DNA of 64,000 nucleotides from Lutraria lutraria (taxonomy: Eukaryota > Mollusca > Bivalvia > Venerida > Mactridae). The position numbers and the translations under genes were made by a program. The notes beneath the pieces are model-generated. The model worked only from the letters and a program-made list of their open reading frames with translations. It was not told the DNA's origin and searched no databases. The stretch lies in NCBI GenBank assembly GCA_964023205.1, contig OZ026833.1:41881137-41945136 (forward strand). Direction: 5' to 3'. Of this stretch, positions 36,466 through 47,660 are shown piece after piece; within the stretch, counting starts at the first letter, position 1, and each line of letters opens with the position of its first letter.

Positions 36466-37164
36466 TAAGTACTGCTTGTTTCTACTATCTTTTGGAATGC
36501 ATGTAATAATACCCTGTTTCTGAGTTACTGAAAAATGTCCCATTGTGAATGCACAATTTATAGCACGTACAACAAAATAAACTATTTTATTCCAAAATAC
36601 TTTAAAGAAGTTTGAAGTAAAACAATCAGTACCGGGACCTTTATCGTTTTTCATATTTTGAAGTGTTTCAGAAATTTCTTTAAATGTTAATAACCCTTCT
36701 AAAGATAGCGAATTTTCGTGTGACAATTTGGGAATTTCTATATTTTCAAAATCCTTATTAATATCATAATCACTTAGTTCTCATTCTGTAATATAATTTC
36801 TTATAGAAATTATAATTTTCATGCAAAATATTATTTTGGCCATAAATATTTGAACCATCTTCTTTTACTAAGAAAGGCATTGATTATCAACACAGTGATG
36901 CTTTTCTAAATTACAAAAATCTTTTGTTACTTTTTCTCCATTTACAATCCAATTTGATCTAGAACGGATGATTTGACCATGCACTTTATCTTTTCTTATG
37001 TTTTCCAATTCCTCTTGTAATGTAAAGATTTCCTTTCGGTTTTCTTCAGTTAATTTTGACTCAATTTTCTTTAGTTTTTCAATCAAGTTTTCTTCTCTTT
37101 TATTTCTTTGTTTTACTTTGTAAGAAGCATATGAGAAAGTTTTACCACGTATTTCCATCATTAG
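36466..37164 (-). pseudogene. LINE ORF2, linker and reverse transcriptase N-terminus
   Basis: Minus-strand frames encode the linker between endonuclease and RT (EIRGKTFSYASYKVKQRNKR, then HGQIIRSRSNWIVNGEKVTK and DFCNLEKHH). They continue with the first RT block (MKNDKGPGTDCFTSNFFKVF, then SVTQKQGIITCIPKDS). These are hallmark segments of L1-clade ORF2. A frame break lies near 36730-36860. On the right the frame is cut at 37165 by the LTR retrotransposon; its upstream continuation is at 58816. Confidence 0.85.
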
Positions 37165-38455
37165 TGTCACGTATCGAGCGGTGTCCTTAAAATTGTAGCG
37201 GGTTGGCCATCATAATAATGTGCAAGTTGTTCATGTGTGGTGGGTGTAAGTGTAAGAAGAAATGAAATAATTTGGACTCCGGATAAATAATGTAACCGCA
37301 AACAAAATGTGTATCAATTCACAGTAACCTTAAATAAACTAAGTACATGTATAAACAACTAAGTCTGAGTAAAATTTCTATTATTCAATTTATAATAATC
37401 TTTTAACTTCTCATATACCTATTAACCATTCAGATAATCTATCAAAACATTCAGAGATTCATTAAATACATGACAAGTCAAACAGATAATTATCATTAAA
37501 TACTCAATTATCAACAAATATTTACTGAAAGGATTGAAATGGATCTAACAATTAAATAGTTACAATGCATAAATCATTTAATTCTTAACCAAATTAATAA
37601 AATGCTTTAAAAATTTAAATGCTTCTTAATCAACTTAAATAATGTGTTATTAATGCAGTATTATTAGTTTCGATAAAAAAGACAAAAATTACTTTACGCA
37701 CCTTAATAGATCAAAACCAAAAATCAGAGTCCTAGAATTTACCTATGTTTTCGCTTTTATACTGCACAAAAAAACGCACATAAAAATGTGTGCGGTTTTG
37801 AGTGCACAAGAAAATATGCGTAACTTAAAGAATAAAATGCACATAAAAAAGTGTGCAGATTCCAACATAAAACGCAGAAATAAAACTGTTTGGTTTTCGA
37901 CGTAAAGCGCACAAAAAAAAGACTGTGCGCTTTCGAACACTAGCGCGTTCCTGAACCATGAACGCTAGCATTGACATTTAGTGAAAAATAGACTACCTAG
38001 TCCTAAAGAAACAAAGATTATGGAATAAAAATGACTTAAAAGTACATGAAAACTATGATTAATTAAAACTAGAGGCATTAAATGACTAGACTGTACTCTA
38101 CGACTAACAATCAAAGTTAAAACTTACTTAATAAATTAAAGTTTCTTGCAATATTCGCCGCAAAAATACTCAACGTCACCAAGATAAACAACCCAGGATG
38201 CACCGCGCATGTTTAAAAATAGACATCCGCCGTAATGGCTAAACTAGTGTACACAAAGGTTTTTAACATGTAGATCACGATATTCAAAGGTAAACCTAGT
38301 TTGCTATAGGTTAAAATGCTATGATTTAACAATCGAGTGAAATAAATAGCGTTGACAATGTTTCATATTCGAAAAAATGTTAGCGAAAACGAAAGTAAAC
38401 AAACGTGTAAGTTTGACATAGATATTAAATAGCACATAAAAACCGGGGCATGACA
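37165..38455 (-). repeat. 3' LTR (1291 bp)
   Basis: It begins TGTCACGTATCGAGCGGTGT and ends GGGGCATGACA. It aligns along its length with the three pieces of the other LTR (46462-46540, 47046-47345, 58193-58815), with scattered substitutions and a few indels (for example 37970-38250 versus a shorter tract near 58600). Confidence 0.93.
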
Positions 38456-38468
38456 TTGCCCCCTCCTT
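38456..38468 (-). promoter_or_regulatory. Polypurine tract
   Basis: On the minus strand AAGGAGGGGGCAA directly precedes the TGTCATG start of the 3' LTR, the position and composition expected for a plus-strand priming tract. Confidence 0.8.
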
Positions 38469-39004
38469 AACATTAAAGGTCCTCCTTTAACCAAAGAGGT
38501 TTCAAAATTAACATCAACTATGAAATCATTAACACTTAATTAACATCTCAGTATTAACAATAAAAACAATATATATACATATGTAAGATAGTCAACCGAA
38601 TGATCAAGTAACGATACCTTAAGTATAGCAAAATTGCACCAAAATTAAAAACAAGTGCCATCAAATTCGCTTTTTACAATTTTCAGTTGCAACATATATA
38701 AAAATCTTACATGAATGAATTTAACAATGTCATTACATTATAAGCACTGTTTGAAACAATCACAAATCAGTAACCATAAAATAAATAATAATAATAATGA
38801 AAAAAATAGAAACTGCTTTTAATCGCTAGACAAATTTCTTGCTATAATAACCTTACTGGAGTCAGAATAAATGTGAAAGTGTGTTACCTAAGGGTAGGTT
38901 CAAAACCTAATTTACTTTAAGCAATAAAAAAAATGTACAAGATTCTGACATGATTTCTAAAATAACTACTTCTAATGTTAGCATTCAAGGGGTAATGATA
39001 AAAT
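38469..39004 (-). other. LTR element 3' untranslated region
   Basis: About 540 bp of AT-rich sequence between the stop of the accessory frame and the polypurine tract. I see no frame or repeat in it. Confidence 0.5.
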
Positions 39005-39997
39005 CTAACAGCGATGATGGTGGCCCCATCTGTCTCTTCCTAAGTATGGTGATCTGGGCCTACCGTCCTGATTCTCCCTCCCTCTTCTGTAAGAACCTCT
39101 CCTTAAGGGTGATCTTTCTCTGTAGTTATGTTGTCGAGAGGATGAATGTTCTGAAATTGGTTGCTGTTGAGCATTGTTGTCTGTCTGTTGAGTTTTGGTG
39201 GGTTGAGGTTCGGTAGTAGATGGTTGTTGAGCCACTATTGCTGGCAGTTGTAGCAGCCATTGCGCCATATGTTCTGTGCTTCGATATTGCTTTACATATT
39301 GTTCATTCAGAGACTGTATTGAGGATTGAAGATGGTTGATAGCAGACAAAATTTCGTTGTATCTGGTCACGGAGCTGTCTGTACTAGAGTTACTGCAGGC
39401 TGAAGAAATAGAGGGCGAGGCAGACTTTCTCAGTGCTCGGCACTCCTCTCTTGTTGGCAGTGTTGAAAGTACGTCCACCTTCTCTGGACATTCCTGAGGT
39501 ATCTGGATTGGTGTTTTCAAAATTGTGTTGTTCAAGCAGATGGGCATATTTACTGGTGTTGATGAAAATGCAGTCGAACAGTCGAAGTAATTTCTTTCGT
39601 TGGTGTTGGCATGCCTATATTAAAAGCATCTGAGGTTGGTCCTGCTGTCTGTGTTGCTGAACCGGGTGAAGGGTGTGATACAGTGCTGATTAGGCTTACT
39701 AGCTCTTGTAGTGGTGCCATATACTGGGAAATATTTGATACGGGTGACATAGTCGGGCTGATGGCTGCAAGGCTATAGTTCGTGACGTGGGCGGACTCAG
39801 GTGTGGCTGGAATGGTCTGGGTGGGGGTCTGTGGCTGGCAGTATATAGATTGTGGTTCTTGGTCCAAGTACGTCGCCTCTAACGTTTACTTTATGAGATC
39901 CCCTCTTCTGTTTGTTCTTCTTGTGCTCTCCCAGTGCTCCATACTCTCTTCCGGCGACAGGGCTAACACATCCTTGTTGGTAATCACATATGGGGAC
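39005..39997 (-). pseudogene. Accessory ORF of LTR element, second exon (Gln/Ser/Arg-rich tail)
   Basis: Minus strand, starting after a splice acceptor (TTTAACCTACAG). It opens PYVITNKDVLALSPEESMEH, passes one in-frame stop (TAA, just after GDLIK), and continues through a Pro/Thr/Ser/Gln-rich stretch. It ends in an Arg-rich tail (RERSPLRRGSYRRGRENQD, then a short His run) with a stop at 39005. An 8-bp direct duplication (CAGTCGAA twice, 39571-39586) shifts the frame; the frames on either side match once that duplication is discounted. No domain is recognised; the basic tail suggests RNA or DNA binding. It lies between integrase and the 3' LTR, where some retroelements keep env or other third genes. 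Confidence 0.6.
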
Positions 39998-40267
39998 CTG
40001 TAGGTTAAACCGGTTAAAAGTTACCGCAAGAATTTGGAATTATTGTTTGAACAACTGCATGATAAAAAAAAAACATCTCGATCTTTGTGTCAAAGTTTAG
40101 TGAGCATTTATTATAAATTTGATATCGTTTCTCGGGGCTCATTTATCACCTCGGTAATAATTTACCAAAATTACGACTTGACAACCTATAAATATTTGTT
40201 TAAAGGACACCTCTACTAAAAAAATGACTTAACATGCTGTCTTCATCTTTCTTTTTTTTTTAGATAC

Positions 40268-40567
40268 CTGTTCTCCACTAGATATTCTGCTTCTTCGTTC
40301 ATTCCTCTCTCCCCCAGTACTGCCCTGTGACGAGGATAGCTGTGGACATGTTTCTCCATGTCTTCCTTCTTAAAGGCAACAAACAGACACCACCTGCAGT
40401 AGAATGGGACAGCGTCCAGGCTGTTTCTTCATGAAGTGGTTATAGATTATATACCTAGCTTCTACGTATGTCTTGTTGTCTCTGTGCAAACATTTAAGGC
40501 ACTGATATACTTTCCTCTTTCGTGTTGATGATGAAACTACAGACATAGTCAGGTTTCTTGTAGATAA
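40268..40567 (-). pseudogene. Accessory ORF of LTR element, first exon with C2H2-like fingers
   Basis: Minus strand. An acceptor (TATTTTCAG) lies just before 40567 and an ATG at 40546, suggesting a spliced message that skips gag-pol. The exon encodes KRKVYQCLKCLHRDNKTYVE with a His further on, then in a shifted frame FYCRWCLFVAFKKEDMEKHV with further His residues (C-X2-C-X12-H-X6-H). Together these look like two C2H2-type fingers. One single-base frameshift lies between them and removes the likely last His of finger 1. It ends at a donor (AACAG|GTATCT); joining to 39997 across a 270-bp intron keeps the frame. It could be a captured host gene or a retroelement-specific regulator. Confidence 0.6.
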
Positions 40568-41289
40568 CTGAAAATACACAAAGGGAAACCACATTAAGTC
40601 CACTGAACAAAATTGGCTTTAAATCAATTAATGATTATGTCCGGTGCTTCTAACCACTGAAGAAATGCTCAACGTCTGTAATGTAAAAAATAACGTGCTA
40701 GAAAAAATATGAAATGAAGTCCATTATCGTCATTGTGCTAACATCTGGCTTCTTTCTTCATTCTGCTCAATTATTAGTTTTCTTTAGTCAGGCATCCCAT
40801 ATCATTTCGTCAGTCCGTACACTGTCTCTAAACTGTAACCTATTCTTCTTCTTACTCGTATCGTCATTTTCTATGACATCACACCCCACCACTTTTGTGG
40901 ACTAACCTTGCTCTTTCCTTGCAAAACAACCTTCTGCATTCGTTCACTCCCTCTGAACTGTCGATCTTCTCCTTTCTCTATCTTTAATACCAAACGTCCC
41001 TGATAACCTGCTAAGAAAAATCCAAAAAAAAACTCATCTTACCAAATTCCACGCTTTTTGGTAAGACATAAGCTCAATTTTTATCTCACACATCACACAT
41101 TGCTATAACGAACTTAGTTAAACTGCATGTTTGAATGTTAGACTGTTTGCTACTCCTTTTGGACCATTTTACATACCTGTAGAACGGGGGAAAAATCATA
41201 AAATGTTGCAACAGAAAAATAACTGTAAATACAGTAAATAGCACAATGCTTATTTGTAAATTAATTTTTGCTTTGCCTGATTTATCCAT
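40568..41289 (-). other. Spacer between integrase stop and accessory ORF
   Basis: I see no frame with recognisable coding content. It ends with the acceptor used by the accessory exon at 40567. A matching donor upstream in the element was not identified. Confidence 0.4.
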
Positions 41290-43345
41290 TTAGGAGGCTG
41301 ATGCCTTCATATGGTTTGAGCTTGTTATGATGAACTAATTTTTCTTTGCCGTTCTTTTCAAGTTGAAGGACAAAATTCACGTCTGAGATGACTTGGCTGA
41401 CCATAAACGGTCCATCATATATTCTTTCTAGCTTTGGAGCGGTACCAAGTTTCATAACCTCATTTAGACATCAAACCACGTCACCGGCTTTGTACTTGTA
41501 CACTGCTGACTTTGCATCATATATAGCTTTGTGTCTCTTTGTTGCTACTGCCAGGTGATCATGAGCAACTCGATGGGCGTGCTGCATTCTAGAACGCAGG
41601 TGGTCGACATAATCACCATAAGATGTAACATCTTGCTCACTGACGGTTGTGGAACTTCCAAACACCATTTCCGAAGGTAGTCTCACTTCTCTGCCCATTG
41701 TGATAAGATTTGGGGTCAGTCCTGTTGACTCGTGTGGTGAAGCACGGTAAGCGCCTGCGAGACATCCAAGGTTAAAGTCCCATTGGTCTTGTTCTACACA
41801 CAAAAATGCTTTTATCATCCGAATGAGTGTCTTGTTGAAGCGTTCTGATTGGCCATTGCATTTTGGGTTTCGAGCACTGGTTCGGTATTTGCGAATTTCC
41901 AGCATTCTACACAGTTCTTTGAATACCTTACTCTCATAATTTCGACCTTGGTCACTAAGTATTGAAAGTGGGCATCCCCATCTGGCTATAAATTCGTTAA
42001 GAATTTTCGAGGCACATGTCTCTGCAGTCTGGTCTGGCACTGCCAACACTTCAACATATTTACTAAAATGGTCAGTTAGTACAAGAATGTAGCGGTAGCC
42101 TTGTTGTGTCACGGGTAATGAACCAAGATAATCAGTTGCTACCACGTCAAATAGAGCTCCTGTGGTAATAGTACCCAAAGATGCCCTTGGGATCTTCATT
42201 GGTTTCTTGTTAGCTGCACATTTATCACACTGTTTAATGTACAGATTAATGTCACCCTTCATCGCGTACCAGTAATACCTTTGGCGTATTTTCTCTACAG
42301 TCTTCTTGCACTCCAAGTGACCTGAAATGATGGAATCATGATTCTCAAATAACACTTCTTTCTTTAAACTTTGAAGGACAACAAACTGCCAATGTTCTCC
42401 TGTATTATTCAGTTTCAAGAATTTCTTGAAAAGAACGCCATGTTTAACTTCTAAAACTTCCCACATGACCCAGTAGTGCCTCGATGCTGGACTTGATGAA
42501 AGCATGTCAATATTAGTTGGTTTTGTACCATTCAATTTTGCCTTCAGTATGGGACCGATATCAATGTCCTGTAATTGCAACTTTTGCAAATCACATAGAC
42601 TATTGTATCCAGCCCAAGGTAGGAAATTGAGAACACTTTCTTGCTGAGGTTTACAGTGATAGTCTTTTGAAGTACTTGGTTGTTCTGTGCATTCTGTCAC
42701 CCTAATTATTTGCTTGTCATTGCTTTGTAAATTGGTAAGTGGTGGTTCCGTTTCATTGTTCCAACCTTGTAGAAGCATATCTTGAGCTCTTTTGGTACAT
42801 TTCTTACATGGACCACACTTAAGGGGTTCACTGGTATCCATTGATGGGCAGTCACAAATTCGAGGAATTTTACATCTCGACAGAGCATCACAATGCCCTT
42901 GCTTGCGCCCTGGTCTATACTCTACTGAAAAATCATAATGTGACAATATCTCTATCCACCTGGCTATTTTCCCTCTTGGTTCTTTTAACTTGAAAAGCCA
43001 CGTGAGCGCCTGGTGATCACTTCGCACCAAGAACTTCCTTCCTAGTAAATACTGTCTGAAATACTCCACAAAATAACGGATAGCAAGTAGCTCTTTTTCT
43101 GTTATGCAGTAGTTGCCTCCAGCTTTATTGAGAGCTCTACTGGCGTAAGCTATTACCTTTTCACGCCCCTCTTGCACTTGATGGAGTACAGCACCGATCC
43201 CTACATCACAGGCGTCTACGTCTAAAATAAATTCTCCTCCATTTTGCAGTGGATATCCCATTATCTCAGGACTTACTAAAATACTCTTTAATCTATCAAA
43301 AGCTCCTTGGCAGGCTTCACTCCACTTGAATTCACTACCTTTTTC
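41290..43345 (-). pseudogene. LTR element pol: RNase H and integrase
   Basis: A long minus-strand frame runs through the Ty3/gypsy RNase H (LDVDACDVGIGAVL, TEKELLAI, RSDHQAL and HCDALSR; the acidic residues are present). The integrase follows with an H-X6-H..C-X2-C zinc module (HDSIISGH ... CDKC). Its catalytic core is DDE: Asp in VVATDYLGSL, Asp in ILSDQGRNYE, Glu in NGQSERFNKT. The frame meets a TGA at 41469-41471, at a position where the sequence otherwise continues in frame for about 60 residues (MKLGTAPKLERIYDGPFMVS) to a TAA near 41290. It is out of frame with the RT piece because of a one-base shift around 43345-43360. The domain order RT-RNase H-integrase is that of Ty3/gypsy. Confidence 0.92.
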
Positions 43346-43985
43346 ATAAGTTCTAACATAGGTCGTGTAATTTTTGCGAAATCTTTGACAAACCTTCTAT
43401 AATAAGAACCCATCGCTACAAACTGCCTCACTTGTTTAACATTAGTCGGCACAGGCCACTGTATTATCTTGGAAATATTGACGGGATTTGGTTTGATACC
43501 ACCTGCTGATACTACATGACCTAAAAATACTACTTCTTCTTGCAGTAACTCGCATTTTTCAGGTTTAAGTTTCAGTCCTGCGGCCTCTATCCTCTCTAGT
43601 ACTTCTCTGACTCTGCCCATGTGTTGTGTAAAATTAGTTCCAAACATGACAATATCGTTAATGTAGATAAGACAAGTGTCCCACTGTAAACCCTGTAAAG
43701 CTATTTCCATTGTCCTCTGAAAAGTAGCTGCCGCGTTATTCAATCCAAACGGCAATTTTAACATCTCAAAATGCCCAAATTTACAAACGAAAGCACTCTT
43801 TGGAATATCATCTTCCTTCAATGGGATCTGGAAATAACCGCTAGTCAAGTCAAATGTTGTAAAAAGTGTTGACCCCGCTACTGCGTCCAAGCAATTTTGC
43901 ACCCGTGGCTACGGAAACCCATCAGGTTTGACAAGTGCATTTACCTTACGACAGTCAATACATGGGCGGACCTGTCCATTCGTTT
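43288..43985 (-). pseudogene. LTR element pol: reverse transcriptase
   Basis: Minus strand. It contains SPIVLVTKTNGQVRPCID at its start, then LFTTFDLTSGYFQIPL (motif A, Asp present), LPFGLNNAAATFQR, and the active-site box as YIND, where a YxDD is usual. The first catalytic Asp of that box is replaced by Asn, so catalysis should be lost. A TAG interrupts the frame after DGFP (near 43911). The N-terminal part of RT is missing: the preceding frame jumps from the FKNSFS region straight to text equivalent to SPIVLV, a deletion that also changes frame. Confidence 0.9.
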
Positions 43986-44974
43986 TAGTCACCAAAACTA
44001 TGGGGCTTGATTGAAAAACTATTCTTAAATCTCATTAGCAGTTTCCCAATTACTTGTCTTTCTTGTTGGCTGCGTCCCTTAATTGCTGATTTGTACAATG
44101 TTTGTAGATGTTCAGGTACATGTATTTCATCATTCTTAACGGACTGATCTTCTAATATCTCTTCCCCTTTTCTAATACTTTTATTACCATTCAATGTGAC
44201 TCTGCGTACGTATGCATCATTTGTATTTTCTTCGGGATGTTCTTGAGTTTTCAGAGTACCCTTAATTACATTTATTTTGTCCGCTTGGCCTAGTATTGCA
44301 TCTTGATTTACGGATACAGATGTTGGAAATGGATTCAATACTCTTATTTTGCTGGTTGGGCTCCTGTTGATATCGACTAAAACTGCTGCCATTTGTAAAG
44401 GATATGTTGTCTTGAAATGTTCTGTTGGCTCAATCAGAAACTCTGAATTACTGAATCTGTCATATTCTTCTTTTCTATCTACAAGTACATCTAACACCAT
44501 TTCACAGTACCCAGGTATAGTATAGTGATCTGCTGCCCTTAGTTTCCTAATTTCATTTTTCATCCCTATTTGTATGCATGGAATTTCTTTACCATTCAAT
44601 AGTAATAACCCTTTGGACAATAGTAAGTCTGCTGGGCCGCCATCAACATTCTGTAATAAATCTATTCCTAAGAGACACTCATCTTCAATTTCTGCTACTA
44701 TTAACTCTTTCTTTAAATTAAGTGGCCCTAGTTTAATTTCAAACACTGCTTTGCCTAGTTCTTTCAGTGGTACTCCGCTAGGACCTGTAAGACAAGCTGT
44801 TTTCTGTAGTAACGGTCTATGATTGATGTCCAATTTGTTGTAAACCCTGTCTGATATGATAGTTCTGGTTGCCCCGGTGTCAGCCGTAAGTGTTATAGGT
44901 ATATTCTGCACTGCCCCTTTAATGTAGACACCACTACTGTAAGGTCTTTTACGCCTGATGATTTCATCACCCAT
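43985..44974 (-). pseudogene. LTR element protease region
   Basis: A 329-codon minus-strand frame. Near residue 30 it has ITLTADTGATRTIIS, the DTG active site of a retropepsin, and later ECLLGIDLL, matching the second conserved hydrophobic-Gly box of these proteases. The remaining 200 residues are the poorly conserved protease-RT linker. The frame ends abnormally where a deletion removes the start of RT. It lies between the gag zinc knuckle (about 45150) and RT, as in Ty3/gypsy elements. Confidence 0.88.
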
Positions 44975-45064
44975 TGATACGTGTACTACTGCATGACCGT
45001 TTTCACTGTCTAGGACCTCCCCTCGGCCTGGTGGTTTGGTCCATTCATGTTTAAAGTGTTCCTT

Positions 45065-46390
45065 TAAGTTGAATTTTGTGTATTAAACTGTTGATTACTA
45101 CCATTGTTTCTGAATGCTTGACCATAATTTCCCCTATTGTGTGGCTTATTATTCAATAGACAATCTCTCGCATAATGATTCTCTTGGTTACAAGCATAGC
45201 ATCTAACTACCCTTGTTTGTGTGAGCTGGTTAAGTTTATGTAGGACCTGTTGGAGCCTATTTTATCTTCATGTTTATGTTTGCCTTGAATTTTCTTAGTT
45301 GGGATTCTGTATATATGTTTGTTTTCTTCTATGTCACTGTCACTAGCTTCACCATTTTGTTCGTCATCATCTTGTTCTTTTGCCCTCCGTATAAATCTTT
45401 TCTTCTGCACAGAACTATTCAAATGTTTTCTCCTTGTCTGAATGTTGTTCACTACATGGTAGACTGCTTCATCTGTATCATTTGGTTGTTTTATGTATTC
45501 TACCCCCACCTCACTTCTTCATCACGCAAGCCATCAAGAAATCTGCGTACCAAATCTTCATTCCTTGTTTTAATGTCGCGTTCATTGTGCGCTTTGTTAT
45601 ACAAACGTTTCAATTCAGCCGCATATTCTTCAGCAGTCTCTTTAATGTTCTGATCTCTCCTGCTAAATTTTGCTGCAAATGTTCTGGGTATCTCTGTAAC
45701 ACGGTATCTGTTATTTAATTCACATATTAGTTGTGTATAATTCCTAAGTGTATCTAGTTTAAGCTGGGCAAACACAAAGTCGCCAGCACAACCCTGTAAT
45801 TTTGGAAGCAAATTGTCTAGCTTTTGGTCATTACTCAAATGTTGTCTCTCAGCTATTGTTTCAAATCGGTTTATCCAAACTTTCCACTCATCTTTTCCAG
45901 TGAAAGCTGGTAATTTAATGTTAGAGCTACACTGATGGCTATTTTTATTACAATTAGGTCTTTGATTGATTCTTGTGTAGGGACTTTGGTCTACGTAATA
46001 ATTTTGTTGCGGGGAAACATGTTATGGGGGTTGTTTCTGTAGCCTGAGTTATAATCACCTTGGTTTCTGACTGTGTTGTTATAATTATCATTTATTTCAT
46101 GGTGTTGAGAATCTGCTGTAGTTTGGTCTTTGTAACATAAGGTTGTAAGTATTGATGTCATGCTTTGTAGGGCCTGTGACATTTGACCTTGCATCTTGGT
46201 CATACTTTCAAGTGTTTTTCACCCATACTGGAGAATCATTTTGGACTTGATTTTCAATTTCTGAGAATTTCCCCTGGGATGAAGCTGATTCTATTTCTAC
46301 AGTGCTTTGCCCTTCAATCTCTTGTTGTAAAGGAGTTGATCTAAAGAATGCCTCTCTCTCTTCATCTGAATCATAATCTGCCATCTTCAC
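45065..46390 (-). pseudogene. LTR element gag with CCHC zinc knuckle
   Basis: Minus strand, beginning with an ATG (KMADYDSDEEREAFF) 71 bp after the 5' LTR. It continues in several frames: a capsid-like retrotransposon-gag segment (LDNLLPKLQGCAGDFVFAQL, then FAAKFSRRDQNIKETAEEYA, then LYNKAHNERD), and near 45200-45150 a CYACNQENHYARDC knuckle (C-X2-C-X4-H-X4-C). Breaks include a stop near 46208, a frame change around 45990-45840, and a one-base shift in the five-base G/C run at 45503-45507. It packages genomic RNA in active relatives. Confidence 0.85.
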
Positions 46391-46444
46391 TGAGGCTGAG
46401 GGTCGATCACTGAATCTAAGTTGAAAAAATCAAAGATTCCACTG

Positions 46445-46455
46445 CGCTGCCACCA
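46445..46455 (-). promoter_or_regulatory. Primer-binding site, tRNA-Leu type
   Basis: On the minus strand TGGTGGCAGCG begins 6 bases downstream of the 5' LTR. From memory, it is complementary to the 3' end of a metazoan tRNA-Leu (..CGCTGCCACCA). Only 11 bases match before divergence. Confidence 0.6.
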
Positions 46456-46461
46456 TAAATG

Positions 46462-46538
46462 TGTCACGTGTCGAGCGGTGTCCTTAAAATTGTAGCGGGT
46501 TGGCCATCATAATAATGTGCAAGTTGTTCATGTGTGGT

Positions 46539-46540
<2 letters not shown>
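46462..46540 (-). repeat. 5' LTR, first fragment
   Basis: TGTCACGTGTCGAGCGGTGT and following text match the start of the 3' LTR at 37165 up to GTGTGGTGG, where a LINE fragment is inserted. Confidence 0.92.
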
Positions 46541-46569
<29 letters not shown>

Positions 46570-47045
46570 CCAATTACCGAACGGTAATCCGTTTATTCAT
46601 TTTTATAACATATATACAGGATATTACATATAAGTATAAATCAGCATGTACATGTATGAAAATATACTATTGTAATGCAATATTAATTTTCTAAATATGA
46701 TGAAAAGTTTAACACTGACAACTTAGTGACAAGAGTGATGTTTATAATATTATGTAACTATATACCAAAAAGTTTGTGGCTAGGATACTGGTTGGTTTAA
46801 CATTAGTGAAAAAGGAAAAATACGTCAACATAGTATAAGTGATTTAAACTTAAAGATAAAATAATTTGTTTCATTTTTATTTTCGTAGTATTCAATTAGT
46901 GTGGAAAGTTCATATTTAAACAGATTCCATACATTGACATCTTTAAGTTTATTTTCACTGATGAAGTATGCTTTGTAAATGCAAAAACCGAGTAGTGTTA
47001 AAAATATATTGAAATAGTTGTATTGGGTATATTTAACTTTATATC
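46541..47045 (-). mobile_element. 505-bp 5'-truncated LINE insertion with poly(A)
   Basis: A 29-base T run at the left is a poly(A) tail on the minus strand. The segment lies between copies of TGGTGG (46535-46540 and 47046-47051) and interrupts LTR text that is continuous in the other LTR. The minus strand starts with the last codons of a LINE ORF2 (YKAYFISENKLKDVNVWNLF region, stop near 46825). A 3' untranslated region with ATGAATAAACGG follows near the tail. This is ordinary target-primed retrotransposition. Confidence 0.88.
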
Positions 47046-47345
47046 TGGTGGGTGTAAGTGTAAGAAGAAATGAAATAATATGGACTCTGGATAAATAATG
47101 TAACCGCAAACAAAATGTGTATCAATTCACAGTAACCTTAAATAAACTAAGTATAAACAACTAAGTCTGACTGTCTGAGTAAAATTTCTATTATTCAATT
47201 TAATATAATCTTTTAACTTCTCATATAACTATTAACCATTCAGATATTCATTAAATACATGACAAGTCAAACAGATAATTTTCATTAAATACTCAATTAT
47301 CAACAAGTATTTACTGAAAGGATTCAAATGGATCTAACAATTAAA
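47046..47345 (-). repeat. 5' LTR, second fragment
   Basis: Text from GTGTAAGTGTAAGAAGAAAT to GGATCTAACAATTAAA matches the 3' LTR up to the same point (about 37555). It then stops at TTAAA, where the 10.85-kb segment begins. Confidence 0.92.
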
Positions 47346-47582
47346 GATATATTACTGTTCAGGACGGAATCATAATTATTTTTATGTCAATGTACAAATT
47401 TTCACATCAATGGGGTATTAACATGCTGAAGAACATATTAACAACTTAGTTTCTCCCTTACGATGCTTTGTGACGCGGATGACAGCGGATAAAAAACTTG
47501 TTATTTTCGTTTGCTTTGAATCTCGGCCATTACTCGGGTACGTCCGTAACTGGTCGGAAGATCGGCGATTTGCATAAATGCG

Positions 47583-47612
47583 TGACGTCATTGAGCGCTA
47601 TTTTTAGCCAAT
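47583..47612 (+). promoter_or_regulatory. CRE and CCAAT boxes upstream of the small gene
   Basis: A perfect palindromic CRE, TGACGTCA (47583-47590), and a CCAAT box (47608-47612) lie 22-51 bp before the ATG at 47634. The spacing suits a TATA-less proximal promoter, but no start site can be shown. Confidence 0.45.
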
Positions 47613-47633
47613 GTTCGATCAAAACAAATCAAC

Positions 47634-47660
47634 ATGTCTGCGACGACCAGCACATCGTCC
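47634..47660 (+). CDS. Small spliced Ser/Arg/Gly-rich protein, exon 1
   Basis: ATG then SATTSTSS, ending in phase 0 at a strong donor (TCC|GTAAGTG). It is the first exon of a three-exon model with 48226-48420 and 49076-49090, giving a 78-residue product. The start lies about 290 bp inside the left end of the TTAA-flanked insertion, behind CRE and CCAAT boxes. I do not recognise the protein. Confidence 0.5.

Noticed and set aside
37161..37168. Exact 5-bp target duplication for the LTR element
   Set aside because: Flanks read CTAT and CTAA on the minus strand; only a 4-bp duplication with one mismatch can be argued, so I did not annotate it as a feature.
37743..37940. Minus-strand Cys/Phe-rich frame in the LTR (also at 58271-58621)
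   Set aside because: It lies wholly in LTR sequence, differs between the two LTRs by frame-breaking indels, and has no known counterpart.
45270..45718. Hydrophobic plus-strand frames opposite gag
   Set aside because: They are the antisense of the gag region, whose minus-strand frames carry recognisable capsid-like and CCHC motifs.
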